A stretch of DNA of 64,000 nt from DTU089 sp964421815 (GTDB taxonomy: Bacteria; Bacillota; Clostridia; Oscillospirales; Acutalibacteraceae): NCBI GenBank assembly GCA_964421815.1, contig CAYQYT010000008.1:1-64000 (forward strand), in the 5' to 3' direction. This document shows, one piece after another, positions 53,197-62,587 of this stretch. Numbering within the stretch: the first letter of the stretch is position 1; the number at the start of each line of letters is the position of its first letter. The notes under the pieces were generated by a model that did not search any database, was not told the origin of the DNA, and was given only the letters and a program-made list of their open reading frames with translations. Position numbers and translations under genes: made by a program.

Positions 53197-54570
53197 ATGC
53201 TGATTGATGATGTTATAAAAACCGCAAAAAGAATACATTTTATAGGTATAGGTGGCAGCGGAATGTGTCCCCTTGCAGAGATTTTGCATTCACAGGGGCA
53301 TTATCTTACAGGCTCCGATAACAATGAATCCGATACTTTAAAACGTATTCGTGCTTTGGGTATTCCCGTTACAATGGGGCAAAGGGCTGAAAACGTTGCG
53401 GGGGCGGATATGGTTGTTTACACCGCCGCTCTGCTTCCCGATAATCCGGAGCTTGTTGCTGCCAAGGAAAGCGGTATCCCCACATTTGAACGCAGTAAAC
53501 TTTTCGGATATTTTACAAGAAAATATGACAACTGCATCGGTGTTTGCGGAACTCACGGCAAAACCACCGTCACCTCGATGCTTACCCATATTTTAATAGA
53601 CAACAATTTTGACCCCTCGGCAGTTATCGGCGGCAAGTTGCCCCTTACGGGTACAAACGGCAGAGTGGGTAAAAGTGATATTCTTGTTTGTGAGGCTTGC
53701 GAATATAAGGATACATTCCTTGACCTTACTCCCGATATCAGCGTAATTCTCAATGTTGACAGGGATCATATGGAGTATTTCAAAACTCTTGAAAATCTCG
53801 AAGCATCATTCAGAAAATTTGCTGATATGTCAACAAAAGCCGTCATTTATAACGGGGATGATAAGAATACCCTTGACAGCATCGAGGGAATCAGTCAAGG
53901 AAAAACTATGATTTCCTTTGGTAAAAGCGACAATTGTAACTATGTAGCCAAAAACATCGGCTTTATCAACGGCGCATTTCCCTGCTATGACCTCTATATT
54001 GACGGAGAATATCAATGCAAAATTGAATTAAGTATTCCCGGAGAGCATAATGTTCTCAACTCTCTTGCAGCAATCGCATCGGCAATGTACTGCGGTGCAT
54101 CCGTTGAACAGTGCAAAAACAGTATTCTCTCCTTTAAGGGTGCGGGAAGACGTTTTGAGTTCTTGGGAACCTACAACGGCGCCGATATTGTTGACGACTA
54201 TGCCCACCACCCCGCAGAACTTGAGGTTACCCTCACCGCCGCAAAGAAAATGGATTACAGGCGAGTTTGGGCTGTTTTCCAACCATTCACATTCAGCCGT
54301 ACAAAAATGCACCTGAATGCCTTTGCAAAGGCTCTTTCCATTGCGGATGAGGTTGTTCTCACGGAGATTATGGGTTCCCGTGAAATTAACACCTACGGCA
54401 TTACAACCCAGGATTTAGCGGATGAAATTGATGGTTCCGTTTGGTTTGATACATTCCCAAAGGTTGCCGATTATTTAAAAGAAAACATCAAAGAGGGCGA
54501 TTTAGTCCTTACTCTCGGATGTGGTGATGTTTATAAAATTGCAAAAATCATATTGGATAAAAACAATTAA
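53197..54570 (+). CDS. murC: UDP-N-acetylmuramate--L-alanine ligase
   Basis: 457 residues. N-terminal HFIGIGGSGMCPLAEIL, ATP loop GVCGTHGKTT, VEACEYKDTFLDLTP, ILNVDRDHMEYF and DDYAHHPAELEVTL. It adds L-alanine to UDP-MurNAc. AAAGGA before the ATG at 53197 decides the start; a frame continues upstream. Monocistronic; two tandem terminators follow. Confidence 0.95.
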   Translation: MLIDDVIKTAKRIHFIGIGGSGMCPLAEILHSQGHYLTGSDNNESDTLKRIRALGIPVTMGQRAENVAGADMVVYTAALLPDNPELVAAKESGIPTFERSKLFGYFTRKYDNCIGVCGTHGKTTVTSMLTHILIDNNFDPSAVIGGKLPLTGTNGRVGKSDILVCEACEYKDTFLDLTPDISVILNVDRDHMEYFKTLENLEASFRKFADMSTKAVIYNGDDKNTLDSIEGISQGKTMISFGKSDNCNYVAKNIGFINGAFPCYDLYIDGEYQCKIELSIPGEHNVLNSLAAIASAMYCGASVEQCKNSILSFKGAGRRFEFLGTYNGADIVDDYAHHPAELEVTLTAAKKMDYRRVWAVFQPFTFSRTKMHLNAFAKALSIADEVVLTEIMGSREINTYGITTQDLADEIDGSVWFDTFPKVADYLKENIKEGDLVLTLGCGDVYKIAKIILDKNN

Positions 54571-54580
54571 AATTTATATT

Positions 54581-54620
54581 AGGTGCTGCAAAAAACTTAG
54601 TTTTTTTACAGCACCTTTTA
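54581..54620 (+). terminator. first terminator after murC
   Basis: AGGTGCTG (54581-54588) with CAGCACCT (54609-54616), inner AAAAAAC/GTTTTTT, then TTTA. Core variant CTGCAAAAAAC. Confidence 0.85.
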
Positions 54621-54656
54621 TTGTTTAGAGCAAAGGAGTAGGAGTAAGAAATAAAC

Positions 54657-54694
54657 GAGCTGTAAAAAACTTGCGTTTTTTACAGCTCTCTTTT
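54657..54694. terminator. second terminator, between murC and the cohesin-like gene
   Basis: GAGCTGTAAAAAAC (54657-54670) with GTTTTTTACAGCTC (54675-54688), loop TTGC, then TCTTTTTT. Same core, works on both strands. Confidence 0.9.
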
Positions 54695-54710
54695 TTAATT
54701 TAACTTGCGA

Positions 54711-55781
54711 TTAAACTGTTTCTTTTTTCTTTCTTGTAAGAACAAATGCCGCACTTGCCATTACACAAACTGTTGCTGCAAGAGCGATTCCTGCATCCCC
54801 TGTTTCCTCAGAACCCGATGAAGAACCTTCTGCGGTTGTTTCATAATTGGGAGTTGAAGCTGCAGCTGTTGTAGATGTAACTACCTTTGTTTCATCGTCG
54901 CCGTTGAAAAGACCTTTAAGGAACTCAATAATTTTATTAAGGAGATCTTCAAGTGAACCAAAGTCAAGACCAAGTTTTTCAAGAATGTTCTGGAAAAGTT
55001 CGGAAATGTCAACATTGCCGTCAACAAGCTGTTCAATGATATCGGTTATATCGGCATTGCCGAGAAGGTTTGCGATAGCATCTGCAAAATCTGCAAAGGT
55101 AACACCATTACCTTTAAGCAAATCTCTGATAACATCGAGAAGAGCATTGATGTCGCCAGCAGTTGTTCCGTCATCCCCTGAACCGCTACCGGAAGCATCT
55201 GTTGTTTCGGGAACAACATCATCGGGGAAAACAAAATTAACAATCTTATTTTCAACAAGAAGCGTTGAGGTAACATCATTATCATTGTTGCCATCGTCGG
55301 TACGGAACTCTTCAACATAAACGCTGTAAGAAGTCTCCGTCTTAGTTGTATCTATAACACTGAATGTTATGTAGAAAATATCTCTTGCACCGTTCTTGGT
55401 AACACCGCCGCTTGAAATCCATCCGAATGAATACTCATTATTAGTTCCGGTTTTGTAACCATTAACAGCAACACCGCTGAATGTGGGATTAAAATTATCT
55501 TCCGCATCAAGAGTACCGGCAAGTCCCGCATCTTTAACTGCAAGAACTTTGGGATCAAACGAAACATATAAGTTAACACCGGTGAGTTTTTTTACGGCAG
55601 GAACCGTTACAGCAACGGTGAAAGTTGTTTTTGTAACAACATCAGTTCCCGCACCGCTGTTGTTGTACTTACCCTCCATAACGCGGGTTGCGATACCGGG
55701 ATCAACAACTGCCAAACTCATCGGTGCAATACTGATACAGATGAGTAATGCAGAAAGAAAAACCGCAAGAAATTTTTTCAT
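54711..55781 (-). CDS. cell-surface protein with cohesin-like domain
   Basis: 356 residues. Signal peptide to about 24. A beta-sandwich with the cohesin look (TFTVAVTVPAVKKLTGVNLYVSFDPKVLAVKDAG, read in parts; FYITFSVIDTTKTE) spans about 45-190. An acidic low-complexity region with amphipathic repeats (DLLKGNGVTFADFADAIANLL) and a Thr/Ser linker precede a C-terminal helix and KKKE tail after SGSEETGDAG. It is anchored to the membrane or wall. No dockerin protein or scaffoldin is in the window. Confidence 0.7.
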   Translation of the reverse strand: MKKFLAVFLSALLICISIAPMSLAVVDPGIATRVMEGKYNNSGAGTDVVTKTTFTVAVTVPAVKKLTGVNLYVSFDPKVLAVKDAGLAGTLDAEDNFNPTFSGVAVNGYKTGTNNEYSFGWISSGGVTKNGARDIFYITFSVIDTTKTETSYSVYVEEFRTDDGNNDNDVTSTLLVENKIVNFVFPDDVVPETTDASGSGSGDDGTTAGDINALLDVIRDLLKGNGVTFADFADAIANLLGNADITDIIEQLVDGNVDISELFQNILEKLGLDFGSLEDLLNKIIEFLKGLFNGDDETKVVTSTTAAASTPNYETTAEGSSSGSEETGDAGIALAATVCVMASAAFVLTRKKKETV

Positions 55782-55950
55782 TAAAATCTTCCTTTACTTG
55801 AAATTGAGGAAAAATCCTCCACTGCAAAAGTGTGCATAGGTATAGCATCACTTATAGCCTAAGCAAATTATATTACAAACAACACGCAAAGTCAATAGAT
55901 ATTTTCTTTTTAAATTATATGAAATTCAACTTTTCCGAAAACAAGAAATA

Positions 55951-55975
55951 GCCAAAAACCCTTGATTTATCAAGG
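55951..55975 (-). terminator. terminator of the stn operon
   Basis: Minus strand CCTTGA-TAAA-TCAAGG then GTTTTTGG, 60 bases after the stop of the large subunit. Weak stem. Confidence 0.5.
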
Positions 55976-56035
55976 AATTTCGGCCATTCCGTCATTTTTC
56001 ACAAAATATACTATGCTTTTTGTACACGAAAACTC

Positions 56036-58339
56036 TTACAGTAAACCTTTAATTATATTTACATCACCGTTGAATTTTTCTGTACAACCTAAAACTGCGG
56101 AAAGCAAGTTATTTTTTTCAGTTTCGGATATGTTGTCGGCAACATTTTCTTTAAGCGGCAAAAGGAAAACACCTATTGAACAGCTTTCACCTAATTTTTG
56201 GGGAATCATTTTAACTGTTTTTCCGTTAACCGTTCTCCGTGTGAATTTGCAGTTCCTGTCACAGAAAGTACAAACATATTCATTCTCCTCGTAGGGTAAC
56301 GGAGGATTTTTGAGAGCGGGTGTTTTAGAGGTCAATGCACCCGTGGGACAAGCATTCACACAAGCACCGCAGGAAACACATTTACTCTCTCCAAGGGGCA
56401 AATCAAATGCACTCAAAGGAAGAGTACCGAATCCCCTGCCGAAAAGACCGAGATTTTCCGTTCCGCTTATTTCCTTACAGGCTCTTACACATTGACCGCA
56501 AAGAATACATTTGTTATTATCCCTGACAATAAATGGATGGCTTTTATCTTTCGGATACTGTCTTTTCTTACCTGAAAGTTTCATTGAAAGTGCATCATAA
56601 TCCCTCATAAGCGGCAAAAGTTCGCAGGAATATACTGCGGAACAACCACACTCAAGACAACGGGAAGCCTCTTTCATGGCTTCTTCCCTTGTAAAGGTAA
56701 AAGCCGCTTCACCGAAATTCTTATTTCTTACATCCGCATCAACAAGACGGATTTCAGTTCTGTCAACCAAGGGTGTACCCTTTAAAATTTCAGGGTTGAA
56801 CTCTTTGTTTACGGAGTATTGGGGAAGTTCCGGGGGAACCGAAATGCCCTTGAACCAACAGTCAATACTTCTTGCGGCATTTTTTCCGCCCGCAATGGCT
56901 CTTATGGCAATATCGGGACCTTTATTTACAACATCACCTGCGGCAAAAACACCATTAAGAGATGTCATAAATGTAAGTTCATCAACACAAATGGTTGATT
57001 TTCTTGTAAGTTCAAGGGAATCAATATCTCCGCCCATAACCTTCTGTCCGATAGCGGAAATAACTGCATCGCACTCAATAATGTCCGTACTGCCCTCAAT
57101 GGCAACGGGACTTCTTCTGCCGCTCTGGTCTGGCTCACCCAATTCCATATTCTGAAGTTTTATGCCTTTGACCTTTCCGTTTTCGCTCAAAACCTCCACG
57201 GGAGAGCAAAGGAATTTAAACTTAACTCCTTCCGCTTTTGCATCGCGGATTTCATCGGGTTCTGCGGGCATTTCATTTTCGGTTCTTCTGTAAATAAGCG
57301 TAACTTCTTCGGCACCGAGACGAACTGCGGTTCTTACCGCGTCAATGGCGGTATTTCCGCCGCCGACAACACAAACCTTTTTGCCCAAATCAACTTTTTC
57401 GCCCTTGGCAACTCTGTAAAGAACATCGATACCGCCGAGAACACCTTCTGCGTCCTCACCGACACAGCCCATTTTTGATGCACTCCAGGCACCTATGGCA
57501 ACAAATACCGCGTCATATTTGTTTTTAAGGGATTCAACTGTATAATCCCTACCGAGCCGCTTGCTGTAATGGATTTGAACACCCATTTTTTCAATATTTT
57601 CAATTTCCTTGTCGAGAATATCTTTGGGAAGTCTGTACGCGGGAATACCGTAGCGGAGCATACCGCCACCCTTTTCCTCGCTTTCAAAAATCTCAACGGA
57701 GTAGCCTTTCATTGCAAGAAAATATGCACAGGAAAGACCTGCAGGACCCGCGCCTACAACGGCAACGGTTTTGCCGTTACTCTCGGCACATTGGGGAATA
57801 TAATCCATATATGAGTCCGCCGCAAAGCGTTTAAGCGCACAGATTGAAACCGCACCCTCAAGATGTGCCCGACGGCATTTTTCCTCACAGGGATGTGGAC
57901 AAACTCTGCCTATTGAAGCGGGCAAGGGATTGTCCTGTTTTATAAGTTCAAGTGCCTTTTTCTCCTGACCGTTTGCAATAAGACCTACATAACCCTGGAT
58001 GTCCTGATGTGTGGGACAAGCCATGTAGCAAGGTGCTTTGCAGTCCCCTGCATGGTCGGACATAATAAGGGAAAGGGTTGCTTTTCTGCTTTTTTCAAGT
58101 TCGGGTGTACTTGTTGTGACATTCATCCCCTCCGTAACACTTACGGAACAAGCGCGCAAAGGCTTTCTTATACCCTCAACCTCAACAAGACAAAGACCGC
58201 AACCGCCGTAACTTTCAAGGTCTTTATTATGGCAGAGATGGGGAAGATAAATACCGTTTGAGAGTATATTGTCAAGAAGTGTTTTTTCCGTATCGGCAAC
58301 ATATTCCTTGCCGTTTATAGTGATTTTAACCTGACTCAT
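56036..58339 (-). CDS. stnC: Stn-like transhydrogenase large subunit: 2Fe-2S, GltD-like flavin domain, ferredoxin domains
   Basis: 767 residues. N-terminal 2Fe-2S ferredoxin (CHNKDLESYGGCGLC, RACS), a C/H-rich domain (CKAPCYMACPTHQD), then a GltD/NfnB-like FAD-NADPH region with VVGAGPAGLSCAYFL and VVGGGNTAIDAVRT. Two 4Fe-4S clusters: CILCGQCVRACKE and CVSCGACVNACPTG. The C-terminus, CTFCDRNCKFTRR plus a later C in ESCSIG, looks like the first Fe-S domain of a formate dehydrogenase without the molybdopterin part. The start overlaps the middle-gene stop (ATGA). Confidence 0.75.
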   Translation of the reverse strand: MSQVKITINGKEYVADTEKTLLDNILSNGIYLPHLCHNKDLESYGGCGLCLVEVEGIRKPLRACSVSVTEGMNVTTSTPELEKSRKATLSLIMSDHAGDCKAPCYMACPTHQDIQGYVGLIANGQEKKALELIKQDNPLPASIGRVCPHPCEEKCRRAHLEGAVSICALKRFAADSYMDYIPQCAESNGKTVAVVGAGPAGLSCAYFLAMKGYSVEIFESEEKGGGMLRYGIPAYRLPKDILDKEIENIEKMGVQIHYSKRLGRDYTVESLKNKYDAVFVAIGAWSASKMGCVGEDAEGVLGGIDVLYRVAKGEKVDLGKKVCVVGGGNTAIDAVRTAVRLGAEEVTLIYRRTENEMPAEPDEIRDAKAEGVKFKFLCSPVEVLSENGKVKGIKLQNMELGEPDQSGRRSPVAIEGSTDIIECDAVISAIGQKVMGGDIDSLELTRKSTICVDELTFMTSLNGVFAAGDVVNKGPDIAIRAIAGGKNAARSIDCWFKGISVPPELPQYSVNKEFNPEILKGTPLVDRTEIRLVDADVRNKNFGEAAFTFTREEAMKEASRCLECGCSAVYSCELLPLMRDYDALSMKLSGKKRQYPKDKSHPFIVRDNNKCILCGQCVRACKEISGTENLGLFGRGFGTLPLSAFDLPLGESKCVSCGACVNACPTGALTSKTPALKNPPLPYEENEYVCTFCDRNCKFTRRTVNGKTVKMIPQKLGESCSIGVFLLPLKENVADNISETEKNNLLSAVLGCTEKFNGDVNIIKGLL

Positions 58340-60093
58340 TTTACACCCTCCCCCGAAAGAATTTCTATTGCCCCGAATTTACAGTTGTCGATACATTGAC
58401 CGCAACGCACACATATATCGCCGTTGATTTCAAAAGGTGATTTAACAACGCCGCTGATGGCTTTGACGGGACATTTTTTACTGCAAAGGGAACAACCTTT
58501 ACACTTGTCTTTTATAATATTAAAACTTATAAGTGACGTACATTTTTTAGCGGGGCAACGTTTTTCTTTTATATGCGCCTCGTATTCGTCACGGAAATAT
58601 TTGATGGTAGTAAGAACAGGATTGGGTGCGGAATTTCCGAGACCGCACAGGGCACCTGTTTTGATGCTTTCACCCAACTCCACAAGGGTGTCAATATCAC
58701 TTTCCTCACCCTCGCCGTCGGCAATTCTTTTGAGAATTTCCAACATTCTCGTTGTACCTATACGGCAGGGAACACATTTTCCGCAACTTTCCTTACTTGT
58801 GAAATCCATAAAGAATTTCGCCATATCAACCATACAGGTTTTTTCGTCCATAACAATCATACCGCCGGAACCCATAATAGCACCCGTTTTTGCGATATTT
58901 TCATAGTCAATGGGAGTATCAAGAAGATTTTTCGGAATACAACCGCCGGAGGGACCGCCCATCTGAACGGCTTTGATTTCCCTGTCATCCTTAATACCGC
59001 CGCAAATGCCGAAAACAATATCATTGATTGTAAGCCCCATGGGAACTTCCACAAGACCGCCCCGTTTTACACGGCCGGCAAGGGCAAAAACCTTTGTACC
59101 CTTACTGCCCTCGGTACCCATCTCTGCGAAAGCGTCACCGCCGTTGCAAATAATCCAACTGACATTTGCAAAGGTTTCAACGTTATTTATATTGGTGGGC
59201 TTTTTCCTGAAACCTTTCTGTGCGGGGAAAGGCGGTTTTGTAATGGGCATACCTCTGTTACCGCCCAAGGACGCAAGGAGGGCTGTTTCCTCACCGCAAA
59301 CGAATGCTCCCGCACCCATCATAATACGAAAATCGAAACTGAAACCGCTGTCGAAAATATTTTCACCTAAAATGCCCTTTTGACGCATTTCTTCAATAGC
59401 AATTTCAAGCCTTTTAACTGCAAGGGGGTATTCCGCACGGACATATATAATACCCGTGTTTGCGCCTACCGCAATACCCGCAATCATCATACCTTCAAGA
59501 ACTCTGTGGGGATCCCCCTCAAGAACGGCTCTGTCCATAAATGCACCGGGGTCCCCCTCGTCCGCGTTGCAGACAATGTACTTTTCATTACCGGGGGAAT
59601 TCTTTGCGGACTGCCATTTAATGTGGGTGGGGAAGCCTGCGCCACCCCTACCGCGCAAACCGGATTTTTTTATTTCCTCAATTATTCCGTCCGCACCTAA
59701 TTCAAGTGCTTTTTTGAGGGCGGTATAGCCGCCGTTTTCCATATATGATTCAATGCTTTCCGGGTCGATTTTTCCGCAACCGGAAAGAACAATTCTCTTT
59801 TGTCCGTTGAGGAATTTCAATTCTTCTTCGGTAAGTCTGTTTTCCGTCATAAGAGTGCCGTTTTTTGCGGATTCACCAAGAGCAAGGGCGGTATTTTCGT
59901 CAAGTCTGCCGTAGAGAATACTCTCTCCCTTATCATCTATGACCTCAACAATGGGTTCTGCAAAGCAAAGACCGTTACAACCCACCTTTTCGACCTTGTA
60001 AGCCGTGTTTTCAAAAGCCTTTTCCAAGCCTTTGAGAACGGAGTTTGCCCCGGAAGCAATACCGCAGGAGCCGTAGCCTAAAAGAAATCTCAT
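58336..60093 (-). CDS. stnB: NuoF/HydB-like NADH-binding flavoprotein subunit
   Basis: 585 residues. N-terminal thioredoxin-like 2Fe-2S domain (GSCGIAS, VGCNGLC), then FMN/NADH core GLRGRGGAGFPTHIKW, NADEGDPGAFMDR, and SCGKCVPCRIGTTRMLEIL. C-terminal ferredoxin clusters CKGCSLCSKKCP and CVRCGQCIDNCK. It oxidises or reduces NAD and passes electrons to the other subunits. Start and stop both overlap neighbours by four bases, so translation is coupled. Name by analogy with Sporomusa StnB. Confidence 0.8.
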   Translation of the reverse strand: MRFLLGYGSCGIASGANSVLKGLEKAFENTAYKVEKVGCNGLCFAEPIVEVIDDKGESILYGRLDENTALALGESAKNGTLMTENRLTEEELKFLNGQKRIVLSGCGKIDPESIESYMENGGYTALKKALELGADGIIEEIKKSGLRGRGGAGFPTHIKWQSAKNSPGNEKYIVCNADEGDPGAFMDRAVLEGDPHRVLEGMMIAGIAVGANTGIIYVRAEYPLAVKRLEIAIEEMRQKGILGENIFDSGFSFDFRIMMGAGAFVCGEETALLASLGGNRGMPITKPPFPAQKGFRKKPTNINNVETFANVSWIICNGGDAFAEMGTEGSKGTKVFALAGRVKRGGLVEVPMGLTINDIVFGICGGIKDDREIKAVQMGGPSGGCIPKNLLDTPIDYENIAKTGAIMGSGGMIVMDEKTCMVDMAKFFMDFTSKESCGKCVPCRIGTTRMLEILKRIADGEGEESDIDTLVELGESIKTGALCGLGNSAPNPVLTTIKYFRDEYEAHIKEKRCPAKKCTSLISFNIIKDKCKGCSLCSKKCPVKAISGVVKSPFEINGDICVRCGQCIDNCKFGAIEILSGEGVK

Positions 60094-60566
60094 TTTGCCT
60101 CCCCCTCTCTTATGGTGTCAATAATATTCTGCACCTTGTCGGGAGTAAGGTTTCCGTAGGCGGTGCTGTTAATCATCATAGCGGGAGAAATACTGCAACA
60201 GCCAAGGCAGGCAACCTCTTCCCAGGAGAAAAGTCCGTCCTCCGTTACGTCACCGGCTTCAATACCGAGAACACGTTTTACCGTGTCGCCTATTCTTTCG
60301 GCACCGTTAACGTGACAGGCAGTACCCATGCAAACCATAATTCTGTACTTGCCCACGGGTTTCAAACGGAATCCTGCATAGAATGAAGCGACGCCCATAA
60401 TTCTTGCAGAGGATATTCCGCTTTTCTCGGTTATGTATTCCACACTTTCTCTTGAAATATAGCCGTCAACAGCCTGAACATCCTGAAGAACGGCAATAAG
60501 ACTTTCTTCGGGATTTTCGTATTTTTCAAGTATTTTGTCAATCTGACCTTTTGTAATTTCAGCCAC
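60090..60566 (-). CDS. stnA: NuoE-like 2Fe-2S thioredoxin subunit
   Basis: About 158 residues. Four-helix start then the thioredoxin-fold 2Fe-2S domain with cysteines in VCMGTACHVNGA and ACLGCCSISP. Small electron-transfer partner of the NuoF-like subunit. I chose the GTG at 60566 (MAEITK) with AAAGAG upstream; GTG codons at 60575 and 60584 are in frame. First gene of the three-gene operon. Confidence 0.78.
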   Translation of the reverse strand: MAEITKGQIDKILEKYENPEESLIAVLQDVQAVDGYISRESVEYITEKSGISSARIMGVASFYAGFRLKPVGKYRIMVCMGTACHVNGAERIGDTVKRVLGIEAGDVTEDGLFSWEEVACLGCCSISPAMMINSTAYGNLTPDKVQNIIDTIREGEAK

Positions 60567-60609
60567 AAAATCCACTCTTTTCACTAATTATAGATAGACA
60601 GTAAATTGA

Positions 60610-60638
60610 ATTATACTATAACAGAAAAAATCTTTCAA
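60610..60638 (-). promoter_or_regulatory. sigma-A promoter of the stn operon
   Basis: Minus strand TTGAAA (60638-60633), 17-base spacer, TATAAT (60615-60610). Confidence 0.75.
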
Positions 60639-60669
60639 TACTCAAATTGTGCAAAATACGGTTTTTTCC

Positions 60670-60698
60670 TTTACAATAATTATGAAAAAAGCTATAAT
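60670..60698 (+). promoter_or_regulatory. sigma-A promoter of the HAD gene
   Basis: TTTACA at 60670-60675, 17-base spacer, TATAAT at 60693-60698. The leader to the ATG at 60716 is only about 10 bases. Confidence 0.72.
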
Positions 60699-60715
60699 AC
60701 CATTCGGGTGATGTT

Positions 60716-61354
60716 ATGAAAGATTACAACTACTATTTATTTGACTTTGACGGTACTCTCTGCGACACAACCGAGGGTATTTTCAATTCTATTATTTATT
60801 CCCTGGATTGCTACGGCATTAAAGAAACCGATATTGAGAAACTCCGTTATTTCGTAGGTCCTCCCCTTTTTGAAAGTTACAAAAAAATCTACAATGTTTC
60901 CGACGAGGATGCTCAATGGCTCATTGACAAATACAGGGAGAGATACCGAGAAAAAGCGGCGGAGGAATCCAAAGTTTACAAGGGAATCCCCCAACTTCTC
61001 AAAAGATTAAAAGAAAAGGGCAAAAAAATTGCCGTTGCATCATCAAAGCCCATTCATTTTGTGGAAGAAATTTCAAAACATCTGGGCATTTACGAATACT
61101 ACGATTTCGTATCCGCAGAGGATTTCAAGAACAATCATTCAAGCAAAGAGGATTTAATCAATGCCTGTCTGGACTTTTTCGGGAACCCCGATAAAGCAGA
61201 TGTAATTATGGTGGGCGACCGTTGCTACGATATTGACGGCGCAAAAGCCGTGGGTATCGACAGCGCAGGCGCGGTTTACGGCTTCGGAACGGTGGAAGAA
61301 CTCACCGAATCCGGCGCAACATATATACTGAACTCTCCCGAGGAGTTGTTTTAA
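60716..61354 (+). CDS. HAD-family phosphatase, Gph-like
   Basis: 212 residues. Motif I LFDFDGTLCDTTEGI, motif II VASSKP, motif III and IV VGDRCYDIDGAKAVG. Cap domain between. Resembles phosphoglycolate phosphatase; substrate not proved. GGTG before the ATG. Monocistronic. Confidence 0.88.
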   Translation: MKDYNYYLFDFDGTLCDTTEGIFNSIIYSLDCYGIKETDIEKLRYFVGPPLFESYKKIYNVSDEDAQWLIDKYRERYREKAAEESKVYKGIPQLLKRLKEKGKKIAVASSKPIHFVEEISKHLGIYEYYDFVSAEDFKNNHSSKEDLINACLDFFGNPDKADVIMVGDRCYDIDGAKAVGIDSAGAVYGFGTVEELTESGATYILNSPEELF

Positions 61355-61360
61355 ATTAAC

Positions 61361-61402
61361 GAGGGATGTAAAAAACTTTCGAGTTTTTTACATCCCTCGT
61401 TT
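61361..61402. terminator. terminator after the HAD gene, UUCG loop
   Basis: 17-bp stem (61361-61377 with 61382-61398) closed by TTCG. Core ATGTAAAAAACT. Downstream T-run is short (GTTTA). Confidence 0.9.
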
Positions 61403-61446
61403 ATATATTAGGTTATATGCGATATACGTTATTTAACAGCCTCCGT

Positions 61447-62583
61447 TTAAAAACACACTCCGCAAGTAGTGTAGCCCATTGAATACAATTCATCAAGACT
61501 GCCCGAGTAGTTCTGTTTATTCTTTTCGCTCATTTGATTTACATAACGGCAAGAGGTTTTATGTATTTTTTTGGAATTTGTGTTAAGCACGTACTGACCC
61601 GTAACGGTATTCTGTTTCTTTGTTGTTTCAACATTCTTTTTTGTTGTCTGTGCCGCGGTTGTACTCGGTTTTTTTGTAGTTTGCGCCGTACCGCCCGCGT
61701 ATCTGCTTTCACCCGTTGAATAATTTATTACAACTCCCGGTTGAACATTGTAGCAATAGACGTTGAAACATATTCCCTCACCGTTATCCTCAACGGAATA
61801 AGCCTCAATCTGAACACCGGACGCCACAAGGTTACTGCCCTCGTAAACGGGTGTAACTCTGTATGCCACGTGGTTTCCCGTTTCACGAATATAGTCGGCA
61901 ACCATATTTTCAAAGGGCAGCATACCCTCCGTATTCATATACCTTGTTCCTGTAATAAGGTTTCTCTTGTTTGCATTTTCCGCCGATAACTGCCAACCGA
62001 TTAAATGGCATCGGTTGTAAAGATATTTTCCCGACACACAGTCATATTTAGCCTGGACCCAACCGCTGGGTTTTACGGAACTGATACTTCCCCGCTCCTC
62101 GTTAGCGGAGGGCATAATCTCTTTACCGCAGGAAGCAACAGCACCACCGCAACGTCCCAAAGAGTCAAGGGGTGAGTATGTTTCGTAACCCGTTGTTGTC
62201 AGTTCGCTTTTATTAAAATACGGAACATTTCCGTTTATAACAGTGTAAGGACTGCCGGAAAAATCGGGAATTTTTGAAAGTACAACTTTACTGTTGCCGT
62301 CCCCTACGCTTTGCGCCTCTGTGACCTTCTCGGATTCTTTCGGCTTTTCGGTTTCTTCTTGACCTTCACTTTCTTCGGACTTCTCCGTTTGACTGTCGAA
62401 AAGAGTTTCATCTTCATCGCTTTCACTTTGGGATGTTTTTTCTCCCAAAGCATTTTCGGTTGTCGATAAATATGTAACAACAGAGGTATCTTTATTATCA
62501 GTTTCGGAATCAGTGGCAAATGAGCCGATAAGCAGTACACCCAGTATGACTGCGATTATCGCAATAATTTTCTTATTTTTCAT
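61447..62583 (-). CDS. secreted DNA/RNA non-specific nuclease with C-terminal CxxC module
   Basis: 378 residues. N-terminal membrane helix, then a long E/S/T-rich linker, then the nuclease with YNRCHLIGWQLSAENANKRN and TGTRYMNTEGML (catalytic H in CHLIG). The C-terminal 50 residues (YVLNTNSKKIHKTSCRYV, YTTCGVCF) form a small metal-binding-like module. EndA-type nucleases degrade DNA outside the cell. The ATG at 62583 has AGGTGAG upstream. Confidence 0.84.
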   Translation of the reverse strand: MKNKKIIAIIAVILGVLLIGSFATDSETDNKDTSVVTYLSTTENALGEKTSQSESDEDETLFDSQTEKSEESEGQEETEKPKESEKVTEAQSVGDGNSKVVLSKIPDFSGSPYTVINGNVPYFNKSELTTTGYETYSPLDSLGRCGGAVASCGKEIMPSANEERGSISSVKPSGWVQAKYDCVSGKYLYNRCHLIGWQLSAENANKRNLITGTRYMNTEGMLPFENMVADYIRETGNHVAYRVTPVYEGSNLVASGVQIEAYSVEDNGEGICFNVYCYNVQPGVVINYSTGESRYAGGTAQTTKKPSTTAAQTTKKNVETTKKQNTVTGQYVLNTNSKKIHKTSCRYVNQMSEKNKQNYSGSLDELYSMGYTTCGVCF

Positions 62584-62587
62584 TATC

